From Pseudovibrio ascidiaceicola (GTDB taxonomy: Bacteria > Pseudomonadota > Alphaproteobacteria > Rhizobiales > Stappiaceae), in contig NZ_FOSK01000006.1 of assembly GCF_900114245.1 (NCBI RefSeq), positions 248,001 to 312,000 of the forward strand: DNA of 64,000 bases, in the 5' to 3' direction. Of the stretch, positions 22,986 to 32,307 are shown in pieces. Under the pieces are notes generated by a model. That model saw only the letters and a list, made by a program, of their open reading frames with translations. It did no database searches and was not told where the DNA came from. Both the position numbers and the translations under genes were made by a program. Positions within the stretch are counted from its first letter, which is position 1; the number at the start of each line of letters is the position of its first letter.

Positions 22986-24986
22986 TTAGGCGTTATCGCT
23001 ATCGCCAAGGCGCTTTTCTGCCTCTTGGACCACTGCATCAGCAGTAATCCCGAAATGCTCATAGAGCTCCTGGTAAGGGGCGGAGGCACCAAATCCTGAC
23101 ATGCCTACGAAACCACCATCAGAACCGACAAAGCGATCCCAACCCATACGAACGCCCGCTTCCACAGCGATCTTCACCGGACTACCACCAATGATGGCAT
23201 TCTTATATGCGTCAGATTGTTGCTCGAAGAGTTCGAAGCTAGGGACGGAGACCACGCGGGTCGCAACTCCCTTGCCGTCGAGCTCTTTTTTCGCGTCGAC
23301 TGCGATTTCAACTTCGGAGCCGGTTGCGAACAGAGTAACGGTCGCTTCTTCTTCACAGTCAGCGATGATGTATGCGCCTTTGGCACACAGGTTTTCGCTT
23401 TCGTAGTGAGGACGAAGGGACGGCAGGTTCTGACGGGTCAGAGCCAAAACGCTTGGATTATCAGCGGCTTTCATCGCCAACTGCCAGCATTCCAGGGTCT
23501 CAGTGATGTCCGCTGGGCGGAAGAACTGCAGATCTGGGATACAACGTAGAGCCGCGAAGTGCTCCACAGGCTGGTGTGTTGGGCCATCTTCACCCAAACC
23601 GATGGAGTCGTGGGTCATTACGTGAATGACGCGCTGCTTCATCAGGGCTGCCAGACGCAGAGATGGACGGCAGTAATCGGAGAAGATCAGGAAGCCACCA
23701 GAGTAGGGGATAACTCCGCCATGCAGCGCCATACCGTTCATTGCTGCAGCCATGCCGTGCTCACGGATGCCCCAGTGAATGAAGCGTCCGGAGAAATCGT
23801 CCGGAGTAACTGGTGGTGTATGTTCTGTATTGGTGTTGTTGGAACCAGTCAGGTCAGCAGAGCCGCCGATGGTTTCAGGCACAGCACCTGTGATTACTTT
23901 CAGAACAGCCTGGGACGCCTTACGGGTCGCCATTTTTGGCTGAGTGTCTGCAAGCTCTTTCTTGTAAGCGTCGATTGCTGCGTCGAAGCCGGATGGCAGG
24001 TCGCCACGGCAACGGCGCTCGAACTCGCCACGCTGCTCAGGGTTTGCTTCGTTGAAGCGCTGTTCCCACTCTTTACGAGCGTTTGCGGAACGCAGACCTG
24101 AGATGCGCCATGCATCGAGAACGTCGCTTGGTACTTCAAACGGCTCAGCAGACCAGCCAAGAGCTTCGCGGGTTGCTGCAATTTCTTCAGCGCCCAGAGG
24201 AGCACCGTGCACTTTGTTGGTGCCGGACTTGTTTGGAGAACCGAAGCCGATTGTGGTTTTCGCCGCAATCATTGTTGGCTTGTCGCTCTTGCGAGCTTCA
24301 GTCAACGCTGCTTCGATTTCTTCCGGATCATGACCATCGATGGAGATGGTGTTCCAGCCGGATGCCTTGAAGCGTGCGATCTGATCGGTGCTGTCTGACA
24401 GATCTACGGAACCATCAATGGTGATGCCGTTGTCGTCCCAGATGAGGATCAGCTTGTTCAGCTTGAGGTGACCTGCCAGAGAAATGGATTCTTGAGAGAT
24501 ACCTTCCATCAAGCAACCGTCACCTGCGAGAACGTAGGTGTAGTGGTTTACGAGGTCTTTGCCGAAACGCTCTTCCTGCAGACGCTCAGCGATTGCCATG
24601 CCAACTGCGTTGCCAAGGCCCTGGCCGAGAGGACCAGTGGTGGTCTCGATACCTGCGCCATGACCGAATTCCGGGTGGCCGCATGTGCGGGCGCCGAGCT
24701 GACGGAACTGCTGAAGTTGTTCAATGGAGAAGTCTTCGTATCCCAGCAGATAGAGTGTGGAATACAGCAACATGGATCCGTGCCCTGCGGAGAGCACAAA
24801 GCGATCGCGGTCTGCCCATTTCGGGGAGTTCGGATCAAACTTCAGAAACTTGGAAAACAGGACCGTTGCGATGTCGGCTGCACCCATTGGAAGTCCTGGG
24901 TGGCCAGATTTTGCTTTTTCAACGGCGTCCATTGAAAGAAAGCGTATCGCATTCGCCATGCGAGAGTGCTTTTCGAGATCGGTCAT
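22986..24986 (-). CDS. tkt: Transketolase
   Basis: A 666-residue TPP-dependent enzyme that exchanges two-carbon ketol units in the pentose phosphate pathway. [15 protein letters not shown] (about 25-39) is the N-terminal phosphate-binding region with the catalytic His, and [10 protein letters not shown] (about 155-164) the TPP/Mg2+ motif; [12 protein letters not shown] in the middle domain is also conserved. It heads a tkt-gap-pgk set on the minus strand, divergent from DUF4164-zapA. The long intergenic region upstream may hold control sites, including a palindrome at 25214-25238. Confidence 0.97.
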   Translation of the reverse strand: MTDLEKHSRMANAIRFLSMDAVEKAKSGHPGLPMGAADIATVLFSKFLKFDPNSPKWADRDRFVLSAGHGSMLLYSTLYLLGYEDFSIEQLQQFRQLGARTCGHPEFGHGAGIETTTGPLGQGLGNAVGMAIAERLQEERFGKDLVNHYTYVLAGDGCLMEGISQESISLAGHLKLNKLILIWDDNGITIDGSVDLSDSTDQIARFKASGWNTISIDGHDPEEIEAALTEARKSDKPTMIAAKTTIGFGSPNKSGTNKVHGAPLGAEEIAATREALGWSAEPFEVPSDVLDAWRISGLRSANARKEWEQRFNEANPEQRGEFERRCRGDLPSGFDAAIDAYKKELADTQPKMATRKASQAVLKVITGAVPETIGGSADLTGSNNTNTEHTPPVTPDDFSGRFIHWGIREHGMAAAMNGMALHGGVIPYSGGFLIFSDYCRPSLRLAALMKQRVIHVMTHDSIGLGEDGPTHQPVEHFAALRCIPDLQFFRPADITETLECWQLAMKAADNPSVLALTRQNLPSLRPHYESENLCAKGAYIIADCEEEATVTLFATGSEVEIAVDAKKELDGKGVATRVVSVPSFELFEQQSDAYKNAIIGGSPVKIAVEAGVRMGWDRFVGSDGGFVGMSGFGASAPYQELYEHFGITADAVVQEAEKRLGDSDNA

Positions 24987-25542
24987 CTTATTCCCGCTGT
25001 CGACCCGGCAGGGCAGCCGGTTCTTTACTAATAGCTAGTGTAAATTCGATGACAGGTGCCATAGTCTTTGCCCCAGACTAATGCGAATTGGCAGTTGTCC
25101 ACGAACGAATAACGGAAGGAGACATAGCAGGTCAGAAAGTTGAGTCAATGAAACTGAGCTCTTCTGGTGCCGTTTATTGCGTAAGTTGAGCGCTTTTGAA
25201 ATTTGAATAGCATTTGTCAACATAAGTTATGTTGCCAAGGTCTCTTTAATGAGTGAATTTGCTTAGCGTAAAATGCGTGTTCATTAGATTTTTATGGTGG
25301 CGAAGCTTGTATTTTGTTCACGAATGTTGCGTCGGGTAATTTTCCGAGTCGAAGGCCTTTGTAAGTTCTGTAATCACTGATAAATGAGATGGTTCTCGCA
25401 TATTCCTAAGATATGATGTGAATAAAGCTCGACGATTCCCTCCAGCTAATGGATAATTGTCTTCCGCTTCCCTAGACGGGATTAGGTCGGGTTACCATCT
25501 CCCAATGGTGACTGATGTTTTGGTGAGTACGGATACAGGTAG
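24987..25542. other. Divergent promoter region tkt / DUF4164-zapA
   Basis: About 555 bp without a supportable gene. It must contain the tkt promoter and that of the zapA unit. The only clear structure is an imperfect 25-bp palindrome centred at 25226. Confidence 0.5.
25214..25238. promoter_or_regulatory. Operator-like palindrome upstream of tkt
   Basis: CAACATAA-G-TTATGTTG, perfect 8-bp arms (25218-25225 and 25227-25234), extended outward by TTG/CAA with one mismatch. Candidate regulator-binding site between tkt and DUF4164. The regulator is unknown. Confidence 0.4.
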
Positions 25543-25839
25543 ATGTCAGAGGTGAAGATGGATAGTGGGCAAGATCTGGATCGTGCGCTGGATCGTATTA
25601 CTGCCTCCATCACGAAGCTTGAGGGGGCGCTTCATCGCAGGACGTCCCGTGACAAGACCCTTGATGCGTTAGAAAACGACCTGCAGAGAATTGGTGAGGA
25701 TCGAACACAGCTGGCATCAAAGCTTGATCAGGCCGAGGCGCGTGGTTCGCGACTTGAAGATGTCAACAAAGATGTTTCCCGCCGCCTTGTTGCTGCCATG
25801 GAATCCATTCGTACTGTTCTCGACGGACAGGAGAGCTAA
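25543..25839 (+). CDS. DUF4164-like coiled-coil protein
   Basis: A 98-residue, almost entirely helical protein: DLDRALDRITASITKLEGAL, then a basic stretch and NDLQRIGEDRTQLASKLDQAEA, heptad-like throughout. Such short coiled-coil genes precede zapA in Rhizobiales and are named DUF4164. The gene ends 5 bp before zapA, so the two are co-expressed and may work together at the division ring. An internal ATG at 25558 with AGAGGTGAAG upstream is an equally good start. Confidence 0.8.
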   Translation: MSEVKMDSGQDLDRALDRITASITKLEGALHRRTSRDKTLDALENDLQRIGEDRTQLASKLDQAEARGSRLEDVNKDVSRRLVAAMESIRTVLDGQES

Positions 25840-25844
25840 GATCA

Positions 25845-26282
25845 ATGGCGCAGATTACAGTTACAATCAATGATCGCAGCTTTCGCATGGCATGCGATGA
25901 TGGTGAGGAAGAACGGCTTCTCGGTCTTGCTCAGCGTTTTGACGACAGCATCAGTAGCCTGAGAGAGAATTTTGGTGAGATTGGCGATCAGCGCTTAACC
26001 GTGATGGCGGGCATCATGGTGACGGATCACCTTGCCGAAGTTGAGCGGAAATTGCGCGCTGCTGAAGGGCGTATCGAAGAGCTTGGAAAAGCCGAGGCTT
26101 CTGTTGAAGAGCGTCTGGCTGCACAAGAGCAGCGGTATTTGAGCCGTATTGAAGAGCTTGAAAAAGAGCATCGTGAGAAAGAAGCCAAGATTGTCGCGCG
26201 CCTGTTGGAAAGCGCAGACAAGATTGAGCAGTTGAGCGCTGATATGGACAGCGAGCTGCGCGAAGACGAAAGCGCGGCTTAA
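25845..26282 (+). CDS. zapA: Cell division protein ZapA
   Basis: A 145-residue protein. VTINDRSFRMACDDGEEERL and LAQRFDDSI at the N-terminus match ZapA, which bundles FtsZ filaments, and the C-terminal half is a long coiled coil (about 60-140) that makes the tetramer. It is longer than the E. coli protein (109), as is common in alphaproteobacteria. Its TAA shares bases with the stop codon of the convergent nagE-type gene (26279-26282). Confidence 0.9.
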   Translation: MAQITVTINDRSFRMACDDGEEERLLGLAQRFDDSISSLRENFGEIGDQRLTVMAGIMVTDHLAEVERKLRAAEGRIEELGKAEASVEERLAAQEQRYLSRIEELEKEHREKEAKIVARLLESADKIEQLSADMDSELREDESAA

Positions 26283-27697
26283 GATTTCTTTGTTTCTTCT
26301 TTTATCTCGCCTGCCAGTTGGTCCGCTATCGGGCCAACAACCACTTGGACAGAGCCAGCAGCAGGTTTGATGATACCGTGAACGCCGAGTTGTTTTAAAT
26401 CCGCTTCATTGATGGCATCACTATCTTTCACTTTCAGGCGTAACCGGGTTGCGCAGGCATCTATTTCCAAAAGGTTGGCTGATCCACCTAAGGCTGCCAG
26501 ATAAGCATGTGCTTTGCTGTTCGTGTCGGAGAGGTTGTCTGCTGTTTTATCCGCTCTTTTAGTTTCACGGCCCATGGTTTTTAGGTTGAAGAGCTTGATG
26601 GTTGCCACGAACAGAAAATAGTAGATGGCGAAGAATGCTGCGCCTACCGGGATTAGCAGGAGCGGTTTTGTGGAGATGCCGTAGTTGATCAGGTAGTCGA
26701 ACAAACCTGCCGAGAAACCAAAGCCCAACTTCACACCCAGCACGTTCATGACAACCATCGAGACGCCTGTGAGGATTGCGTGGATCACGTAAAGTGCAGG
26801 GGCCAGGAACATAAAGGCAAACTCGATGGGCTCAGTGATGCCGGTCAGGAATGACGTGAGCGCCATAGAGAGCAGTATGCCTCCGACGACTTTGCGGTTT
26901 TCTAGCTTTGAGCAATGGTACATAGCCAAGCATGCGGCGGGCAAGCCAAACATCATGACCGGGAAAAAACCAGCCATGTAGGCTCCGGCGGTTGGATCTC
27001 CCGCAAAAAAGCGGTTCAGGTCGCCGGTGACAACATCTCCAGAGGCCGTAATATAGTCGCCCAGAATGAACCAAGCGATGTTGTTCAGGATGTGATGAAG
27101 GCCTGTGACGATCAGCAACCGGTTCAAAGCGCCATAGAGGAACAACCCTGCATCACCCATATGCGTGATTGTGTTTGTGAGGGAGATTAAAGCTCTATCG
27201 AACCAAAGCCAGCCATAGCCAAAGAGGGCGGCAACGAGCAGTGCCGCGAGACCGGTCACGATGGGTACAAAGCGGCGGCCTCCGAAAAAGGCGAGGTAAT
27301 CGGGAAGTTTGATATCCCGGAATTTATTGTAGAGCAGGCCTGCCGTAACACCCATGATGATCCCGACCGGGACTGCAATACGGCCTTCCATCTTGAGAGC
27401 TTGTTCTTGGCTGAGCCCTGCCAGTTCAACAGCGCCTTGTTGTGCAACGAGGAAGCCGACCAAACCCGCGAGAGCTGCTGCGCCGTGGTTCTCCTTGGCA
27501 AAGCCAACTGCGATACCTACGGCAAACAACATGCCCAGGTTGGCGAAAATTGCACTCCCGGCAGAGGCAACGAAGGGAAGATCAAGAAGGTCAGCTTGTC
27601 CGATGCGCAGGAGGATTGCTGCGACTGGCAGCACTGCAATTGGCAGCATCAAGGATTGCCCGAGCTTCTGAACGCCTGCAAACGCATTGTTTGACAT
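26279..27697 (-). CDS. nagE: PTS N-acetylglucosamine-type EIICB permease
   Basis: A 472-residue fusion of the membrane EIIC domain (residues about 1-365) and the EIIB domain (about 395-470), with no EIIA. QKLGQSLMLPIAVLPVAAIL and TGLHHILNN at about 198-206 match E. coli NagE, and LTGITEPIEFAFMFLAP is the conserved substrate-region motif. The EIIB cysteine lies in IDACATRLRL. It imports and phosphorylates N-acetylglucosamine or glucose, so an EIIA must be supplied from elsewhere. A separate crr-type gene is not seen. It is inserted between zapA and the 6S RNA gene, converging on zapA with overlapping stop codons. Confidence 0.9.
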   Translation of the reverse strand: MSNNAFAGVQKLGQSLMLPIAVLPVAAILLRIGQADLLDLPFVASAGSAIFANLGMLFAVGIAVGFAKENHGAAALAGLVGFLVAQQGAVELAGLSQEQALKMEGRIAVPVGIIMGVTAGLLYNKFRDIKLPDYLAFFGGRRFVPIVTGLAALLVAALFGYGWLWFDRALISLTNTITHMGDAGLFLYGALNRLLIVTGLHHILNNIAWFILGDYITASGDVVTGDLNRFFAGDPTAGAYMAGFFPVMMFGLPAACLAMYHCSKLENRKVVGGILLSMALTSFLTGITEPIEFAFMFLAPALYVIHAILTGVSMVVMNVLGVKLGFGFSAGLFDYLINYGISTKPLLLIPVGAAFFAIYYFLFVATIKLFNLKTMGRETKRADKTADNLSDTNSKAHAYLAALGGSANLLEIDACATRLRLKVKDSDAINEADLKQLGVHGIIKPAAGSVQVVVGPIADQLAGEIKEETKKS

Positions 27698-27951
27698 TCA
27701 ACTTTCCTTCCTCTCGAAAAATCCCAGGGGCCTTGAAATCCGGCTTCCTTTTCTTGTGCCCCTATTTACGCGGAAACTATGAAGAAGCTGCAGAACATGC
27801 CCTTGCGTTATGAACGGTTCTCGGTAATCGAATTGATAGCCTTAAAAAAGCGCTCGCATACGAGCTGGCGATACTTGTTTATGACAGTGGGTTACGCTTG
27901 ATTTAATGTGAAGGTTTTATCAGAAGGACTGGTAATTATATCGGCTCTGGC

Positions 27952-27958
27952 CTATATC
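27952..27958 (+). promoter_or_regulatory. Possible -10 element of the 6S RNA gene
   Basis: CTATATC about ten bases before the inferred 6S 5' end. A matching -35 box is not clear. Confidence 0.35.
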
Positions 27959-27968
27959 ACCCATTGCG

Positions 27969-28121
27969 TTGCTGCGCGGTTTGTCAGGAGACACATATCC
28001 CCGGGGCCTTACGCATTCCTTTGGGAGCTGTTCCTTCCCTCGCTCGTGGGCTTGGGGACACGGCGCCCACCTACATAGTAGGTTCTCCGGGATTGCACAC
28101 TCTCCAACGGCTGTCGTGGCG
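27969..28121 (+). ncRNA. ssrS: 6S RNA
   Basis: Identified by position, between the zapA region and 5-formyltetrahydrofolate cyclo-ligase, where 6S RNA lies in most proteobacteria, and by structure. A closing helix pairs the region starting at 27969 with that ending near 28121; GGAGA (27987-27991) pairs with TCTCC (28101-28105), and the internal GGTTCTCCGGGAT and CCCGGGG-like segments bound a large bulge that mimics an open promoter for sigma70 polymerase. A T-rich run follows at about 28125. Ends are estimates to within about ten bases. Confidence 0.8.
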
Positions 28122-28252
28122 CGCTCTTATCTTTTTGTTTTCCTCTCTCATTTCAGTGATGTTCTCTTGCTTTGCGATTTTTCGCAGGCTGCACCATAAT
28201 GCGCGTCGTTCATGCGTATTGTGTCCCAATAAGTGATCTAATCCTTTCGGGA

Positions 28253-28876
28253 ATGCGCTATTCAACAGAAGTGAGGTGCGTGTTGACGTCTCAAGACACC
28301 GAGAATGCCGATTGTAAACTGGCCAAGCGAGACGTGCGGAAAGCCGGACTTGCTGCACGAGCAACTCTATCGCCAGTGGAGCGGATTGAGCGGTCGCTTG
28401 ATCTTGTTGGGTATGCTGGTGAGCTTGGAGTGGAGCCGGGATCGGTTGTTGCCGGGTTTTGGCCTATTCGAGATGAGGTTGATCCGCGTCCGTTGATGGA
28501 TGCACTGGCAAAGACCGGGTGTTCTTTATGTCTTCCTGTTGTCGTTGGGGATGATCTTGAGTTCCGCCGTTTGGACCAGGATGGGGCGCTGGAACCTGCG
28601 GGCTTTGGCAGTATGGCGCCGGGGCCTGAGGCCGAGGTTGTGCACCCTAATGTGGTGCTGGTGCCTTTGTCTGCCTTTGATCAGGATTGCAACCGCATCG
28701 GATATGGCAAAGGTTTTTACGACCGTGCATTGAGTGAACTGGAAAAACTTACCAATCTCATTGCGATTGGGGTTGCATTTGCGGTTCAAGAGGTAGAAGA
28801 GGTTCCGATGGAGCCGCATGATCGTCAACTGGATGGAATCCTGACGGATCGTGGGCTTCTGAGAGCTGGTGATTAG
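28253..28876 (+). CDS. 5-formyltetrahydrofolate cyclo-ligase
   Basis: A 207-residue ATP-dependent enzyme that converts 5-formyl-THF to 5,10-methenyl-THF. LAKRDVRKAGLAARATLSP contains the N-terminal ATP/folate Arg-rich helix, and LVPLSAFDQDCNRIGYGKGFYDRAL is the hallmark motif (GYGKGFYD). The start is uncertain: ATG 28253 has CGGGA only; an internal GTG/TTG at 28280/28283 with GAGG upstream is also possible. It lies immediately downstream of 6S RNA and is probably co-transcribed with it, as in other proteobacteria. Confidence 0.9.
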   Translation: MRYSTEVRCVLTSQDTENADCKLAKRDVRKAGLAARATLSPVERIERSLDLVGYAGELGVEPGSVVAGFWPIRDEVDPRPLMDALAKTGCSLCLPVVVGDDLEFRRLDQDGALEPAGFGSMAPGPEAEVVHPNVVLVPLSAFDQDCNRIGYGKGFYDRALSELEKLTNLIAIGVAFAVQEVEEVPMEPHDRQLDGILTDRGLLRAGD

Positions 28877-29117
28877 AGTGATTTGTCAGGCATAGAGTCT
28901 CAAGCGTTTTACATGAAATGCTGGGCAACTGGCGGATCTGATTTGGTCCAAATGATGTGCGCGTATTCTTTCATTATAAAGCCTTAGGTCTGGAATACGT
29001 GGCAGGGCATGTCTGCGTTTAAATGCAGTTACGCGTCATGTTCTACGTTTTGTTTTGTGCGTGTCCTGATAGAAAGCCGAATGGGCGTTTCGGGGATACG
29101 TTTGAAAGGGTGTATAG

Positions 29118-29954
29118 ATGCAGCTGCTGTTTCTTGGGGATCTTGTTGGGCGCGCTGGTCGCAATGCCGCGACTGACGAACTGCCTCAACTTGTTGAAGA
29201 CAACCAATTGGATTTCGTCGTTGTGAATGGCGAAAACTCTGCAGCAGGCTTTGGTATCACCGAAGAAATTCTCGAAAACGTGCTGGATGCTGGTGCTGAC
29301 GTTGTGACCACTGGTAACCACATTTGGGACCAGCGCGACACGCTTGTTTATATTGAGCGTCAGAACCGCTTGCTGCGCCCTGCAAACTATCCATCAGGAA
29401 CACCGGGTAAGGGTGCAAACCTTTACCGTGCCAGAAACGGTGCTGACGTGCTGGTGGTGAATGTGATGGGCCGCGTTTATATGGATGCGCTGGATTGCCC
29501 GTTTGCCGCTATCGACAAAATTCTGGCTGACTGCCCGCTGGGCGCTATGGCTGATGCGATCATTATTGATATGCACGCCGAAGCGACCAGTGAAAAGCAG
29601 GCGATGGGCCACTTCTGTGATGGCCGTGCATCTCTGGTTGTTGGCACACATACGCACGTTCCGACTGCTGATCATCAGGTATTGGTGGGCGGTACGGCCT
29701 ATATGTCCGATGCGGGTATGTGTGGCGATTACGATTCTGTTCTGGGTATGGATAAGGAAGAGCCAGTCAATCGCTTCCTGCGCAAAATGAATGGTGGCCG
29801 TTTTACACCTGCGCTGGGTGAGGCAACAATTTGTGGTGTTGCTGTTGAGACGGATGACCGCACTGGCCTGGCCAAGCATGTCTCTCCGGTCCGAATTGGT
29901 GGGCGTTTGTCGCAGATTATCCCACCATTCTGGCCAAGTGCAGCAAACAGCTGA
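29118..29954 (+). CDS. YmdB-like metallophosphoesterase (TIGR00282 family)
   Basis: A 278-residue protein with the calcineurin-like fold: LFLGDLVGRAGR (metal ligand Asp), VVNGENSAAGFG, TTGNHIWDQR and GTHTHVPTAD (His-containing metal motif), then GTAYMSDAGMCGDY. The family includes B. subtilis YmdB, a phosphodiesterase active on 2',3'-cyclic nucleotides and involved in RNA turnover. A plausible TGTATAG upstream gives no strong ribosome site, but the start is set by the conserved first strand. It stands alone between 5-FCL and the YebC gene. Confidence 0.92.
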   Translation: MQLLFLGDLVGRAGRNAATDELPQLVEDNQLDFVVVNGENSAAGFGITEEILENVLDAGADVVTTGNHIWDQRDTLVYIERQNRLLRPANYPSGTPGKGANLYRARNGADVLVVNVMGRVYMDALDCPFAAIDKILADCPLGAMADAIIIDMHAEATSEKQAMGHFCDGRASLVVGTHTHVPTADHQVLVGGTAYMSDAGMCGDYDSVLGMDKEEPVNRFLRKMNGGRFTPALGEATICGVAVETDDRTGLAKHVSPVRIGGRLSQIIPPFWPSAANS

Positions 29955-30188
29955 GCCTGAATAAACGTCATGCTTACACGGTGATTGGCAGGGAAGAAGA
30001 AGGTCGGGACCTCTCTCGCAGTTTCTTGCTCTGGATTTTGTCGTGTAAGCGTCTTATAAGCTTTCATCAAATTTGCTCGACGTTTAGGCGACATGCGTGT
30101 CGGGGAGAGCGCTGTCCAAGCTATCAGCGGCTTGGTGAGCGCTCCTTTGAGCTTTAAGTTTTATTCTAAACACAAGCCGGGAAGACCT

Positions 30189-30932
30189 ATGGCCGGACAT
30201 TCAAAATTCAAAAACATCATGCACCGCAAAGGACGTCAGGATGCTGTGCGCTCCAAACTGTTCTCTCGCTTTTCCAAAGAGATTACAGTTGCTGCTAAAA
30301 TGGGTGATCCTGACCCGGACAAGAACCCGCGCCTGCGCCTTGCTGTGCAGAACGCGAAGGCCCAGTCCATGCCGAAGGACAACATTGCCCGCGCGATTGC
30401 AAAGTCTCAGGCTGGTGAAGGTGCTGATTATACCGAGATTCGCTATGAGGGTTATGGTCCAGGCGGCACCGCGATTATTGTTGAAGTGCTGACTGATAAC
30501 AAAAACCGCTCTGCAGCCAATGTGCGTTCCTACTTCACCAAATACGGTGGTTCCATGGGTGAAACAGGTTCTGTTTCCTTCATGTTCGATCGTGTTGGCG
30601 AGCTTGTTTACAAGCCTGAAGCTGGTGATGCTGACACAGTGATGGAAGCTGGCATCGAAGGTGGTGCCGATGATGTTGAGAGCGACGAAGATGGCCATAC
30701 CATTATCTGCGCTTTCGAAGACATCTCCGAGGTTTCCAAAGCACTGGAAGAAGCGCTGGGTGAAGCTGAGTCTGTGAAGACCATCTGGAAGCCGCAGAAC
30801 CTTGTAGAAGTGAACGAAGAGAAAGCTGGCACCATCATGAAACTGATGGATGCGCTGGAAGATGATGATGACGTTCAGAACGTCTTCTCTAACTTCGACA
30901 TCTCAGAGGAAATCATGGCAAAGCTCGGCTAA
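30189..30932 (+). CDS. YebC/PmpR-family transcriptional or translational regulator
   Basis: A 247-residue protein. [19 protein letters not shown] begins with the invariant YebC N-terminus, which sets ATG 30189 over a longer frame from 30093. [21 protein letters not shown] and [24 protein letters not shown] (here split) are the central motifs. YebC proteins were described as DNA-binding regulators, and recent work links them to ribosome rescue at polyproline or other stall sites. Length normal. Confidence 0.95.
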   Translation: MAGHSKFKNIMHRKGRQDAVRSKLFSRFSKEITVAAKMGDPDPDKNPRLRLAVQNAKAQSMPKDNIARAIAKSQAGEGADYTEIRYEGYGPGGTAIIVEVLTDNKNRSAANVRSYFTKYGGSMGETGSVSFMFDRVGELVYKPEAGDADTVMEAGIEGGADDVESDEDGHTIICAFEDISEVSKALEEALGEAESVKTIWKPQNLVEVNEEKAGTIMKLMDALEDDDDVQNVFSNFDISEEIMAKLG

Positions 30933-31068
30933 GCCTGTTTCTGATTAAGTTTTCTAAAGGCGGTGCGTTTTGCGTGCCGCCTTTTTTGTTGCGTGTTTGC
31001 TTTGCGAGTGCGCCCCTGATTTCAATGGAGTTGGCTTAGTCGGGGCTCTGTGAAACCTTTTTGCGACC

Positions 31069-31677
31069 ATGATCAGAGTTGAAGGCAAGTTCGTGAATGA
31101 GGAAAACGATAAGGTTCGCGTGATTGAGCATGCCATAGGCTCGGCATGGCGGTTACATTTGCTGGCGATTGCCTACGCGGCGCTGCTGGTTATCGGTGCC
31201 GTGCTGGAAACGCCTTCCGGTGTCTGGGAGGAGAGGGCGCCGTTGGTGGCGCGGATCTATGGCTTTTGCGTGCTAAGTGCACCGTATGTGTTGACGGTAG
31301 CTGGCTTGTTGACGGCGTTGTATCTGCGGCAGGCAGTGAATATTGCACGAACTATGAAAGAGCGCTGCCTGATTGCGACAGCGGCTATTTTGACCATGCC
31401 GATTAATGGTTTTCATAAGGGAGAGTGGTGGGTATCCCTGTGTTCAGTCACTGTGACCGTATTCCCACCTTTGCTTTACATCGGCCTTGCTTTGCTCGGG
31501 CAGCCCCTCTCCCTTATTGGACTGGGGCTTTGCGTTGGTGCTTACTTTTTCTGTCTTTTTCAAAGGCAGATGCTGCTCATCGCTCAAAACAGCAACTTCC
31601 TTCAGGACAGGATTTCCGAGCTGGTCAGTATGGCGCAGATCGTTACCGGTTCAGGTAAAAACGAGGACGCCTCGTGA
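31069..31677 (+). CDS. Membrane protein of unknown function
   Basis: A 202-residue protein with four clear hydrophobic helices: about 27-45 (LHLLAIAYAALLVIGAVL), 63-84, 101-120 and 126-160 (VTVFPPLLYIGLALLG then a further helix). The N-terminus is acidic/basic mixed and the C-terminus soluble. I do not recognise the family. The start may instead be GTG 31093, which has AAGG upstream. It converges with the Lrp gene, with 4 bp between the stops. Confidence 0.65.
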   Translation: MIRVEGKFVNEENDKVRVIEHAIGSAWRLHLLAIAYAALLVIGAVLETPSGVWEERAPLVARIYGFCVLSAPYVLTVAGLLTALYLRQAVNIARTMKERCLIATAAILTMPINGFHKGEWWVSLCSVTVTVFPPLLYIGLALLGQPLSLIGLGLCVGAYFFCLFQRQMLLIAQNSNFLQDRISELVSMAQIVTGSGKNEDAS

Positions 31678-31681
31678 TTGA

Positions 31682-32179
31682 TTAATCGTCGTCGATAATG
31701 GATTCTAGATGCTGTAATGGCAATGCGCCGTTTGCTTTGAGTGTGCGGATGGCAAAGTTGGACCGTACGTCCTCGACGCCGTCCAGTGACATCAAGAAAT
31801 CTGAGAGGAAGACGTCATAGGCTTCCAGCGTTGGAACAACAATCTCAGCAAGGATATCGGATTGTCCTGAGACCAGATGACACGACACGACCTCTGGCTG
31901 AGAGGTGACGCGCTCAATGATCGACATGATCTGCGCTTTGCTCTGTTTGCCTACGCGCATTTCGACAAAGACCGTCATGCCAAGACCAACAGTCTTGCGG
32001 TTTACGGATGCCTGGTAGCCGTTGATCACGCCGCTGTCTTCGAGGTTTTTAACGCGGCGCAGGCATGGAGATGGGGACAGGGCGACCTTACCTGCCAACT
32101 CTACATTGGTCAGGCGGCCATCCTCCTGAAGATTTTTCAGGATTTCTAGGTCAATCTTGTCGAGCGATGTTTTTGGCAT
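31682..32179 (-). CDS. Lrp/AsnC-family transcriptional regulator
   Basis: A 165-residue protein. The N-terminal helix-turn-helix is KIDLEILKNLQEDGRLTNVE then LAGKVALSPSPCLRRVKNLE, and the C-terminal RAM/ACT-like domain has VFVEMRVGKQ and SGQSDILAEIVV. Lrp family members respond to amino acids and form octamers. The nearest genes upstream on the same strand are the two TauE/SafE permeases, which could be its targets. Confidence 0.93.
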   Translation of the reverse strand: MPKTSLDKIDLEILKNLQEDGRLTNVELAGKVALSPSPCLRRVKNLEDSGVINGYQASVNRKTVGLGMTVFVEMRVGKQSKAQIMSIIERVTSQPEVVSCHLVSGQSDILAEIVVPTLEAYDVFLSDFLMSLDGVEDVRSNFAIRTLKANGALPLQHLESIIDDD

Positions 32180-32307
32180 AAATCTGGTTTTTTCGTCTGT
32201 TTATAGGGATATTATTGCGGAAACTAAGGTGTTTTTCTTTGTTTCGCAAGATGTGTCGGTTGTTCTTGGCTTCTTGTGGCCGTTATCAACGCATGTCTGG
32301 TCTTAGT

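Noticed and set aside
28071-28364. Minus-strand frame across 6S RNA and the 5-FCL start
   Set aside because: Overlaps a structured RNA and a conserved gene; no supporting features.
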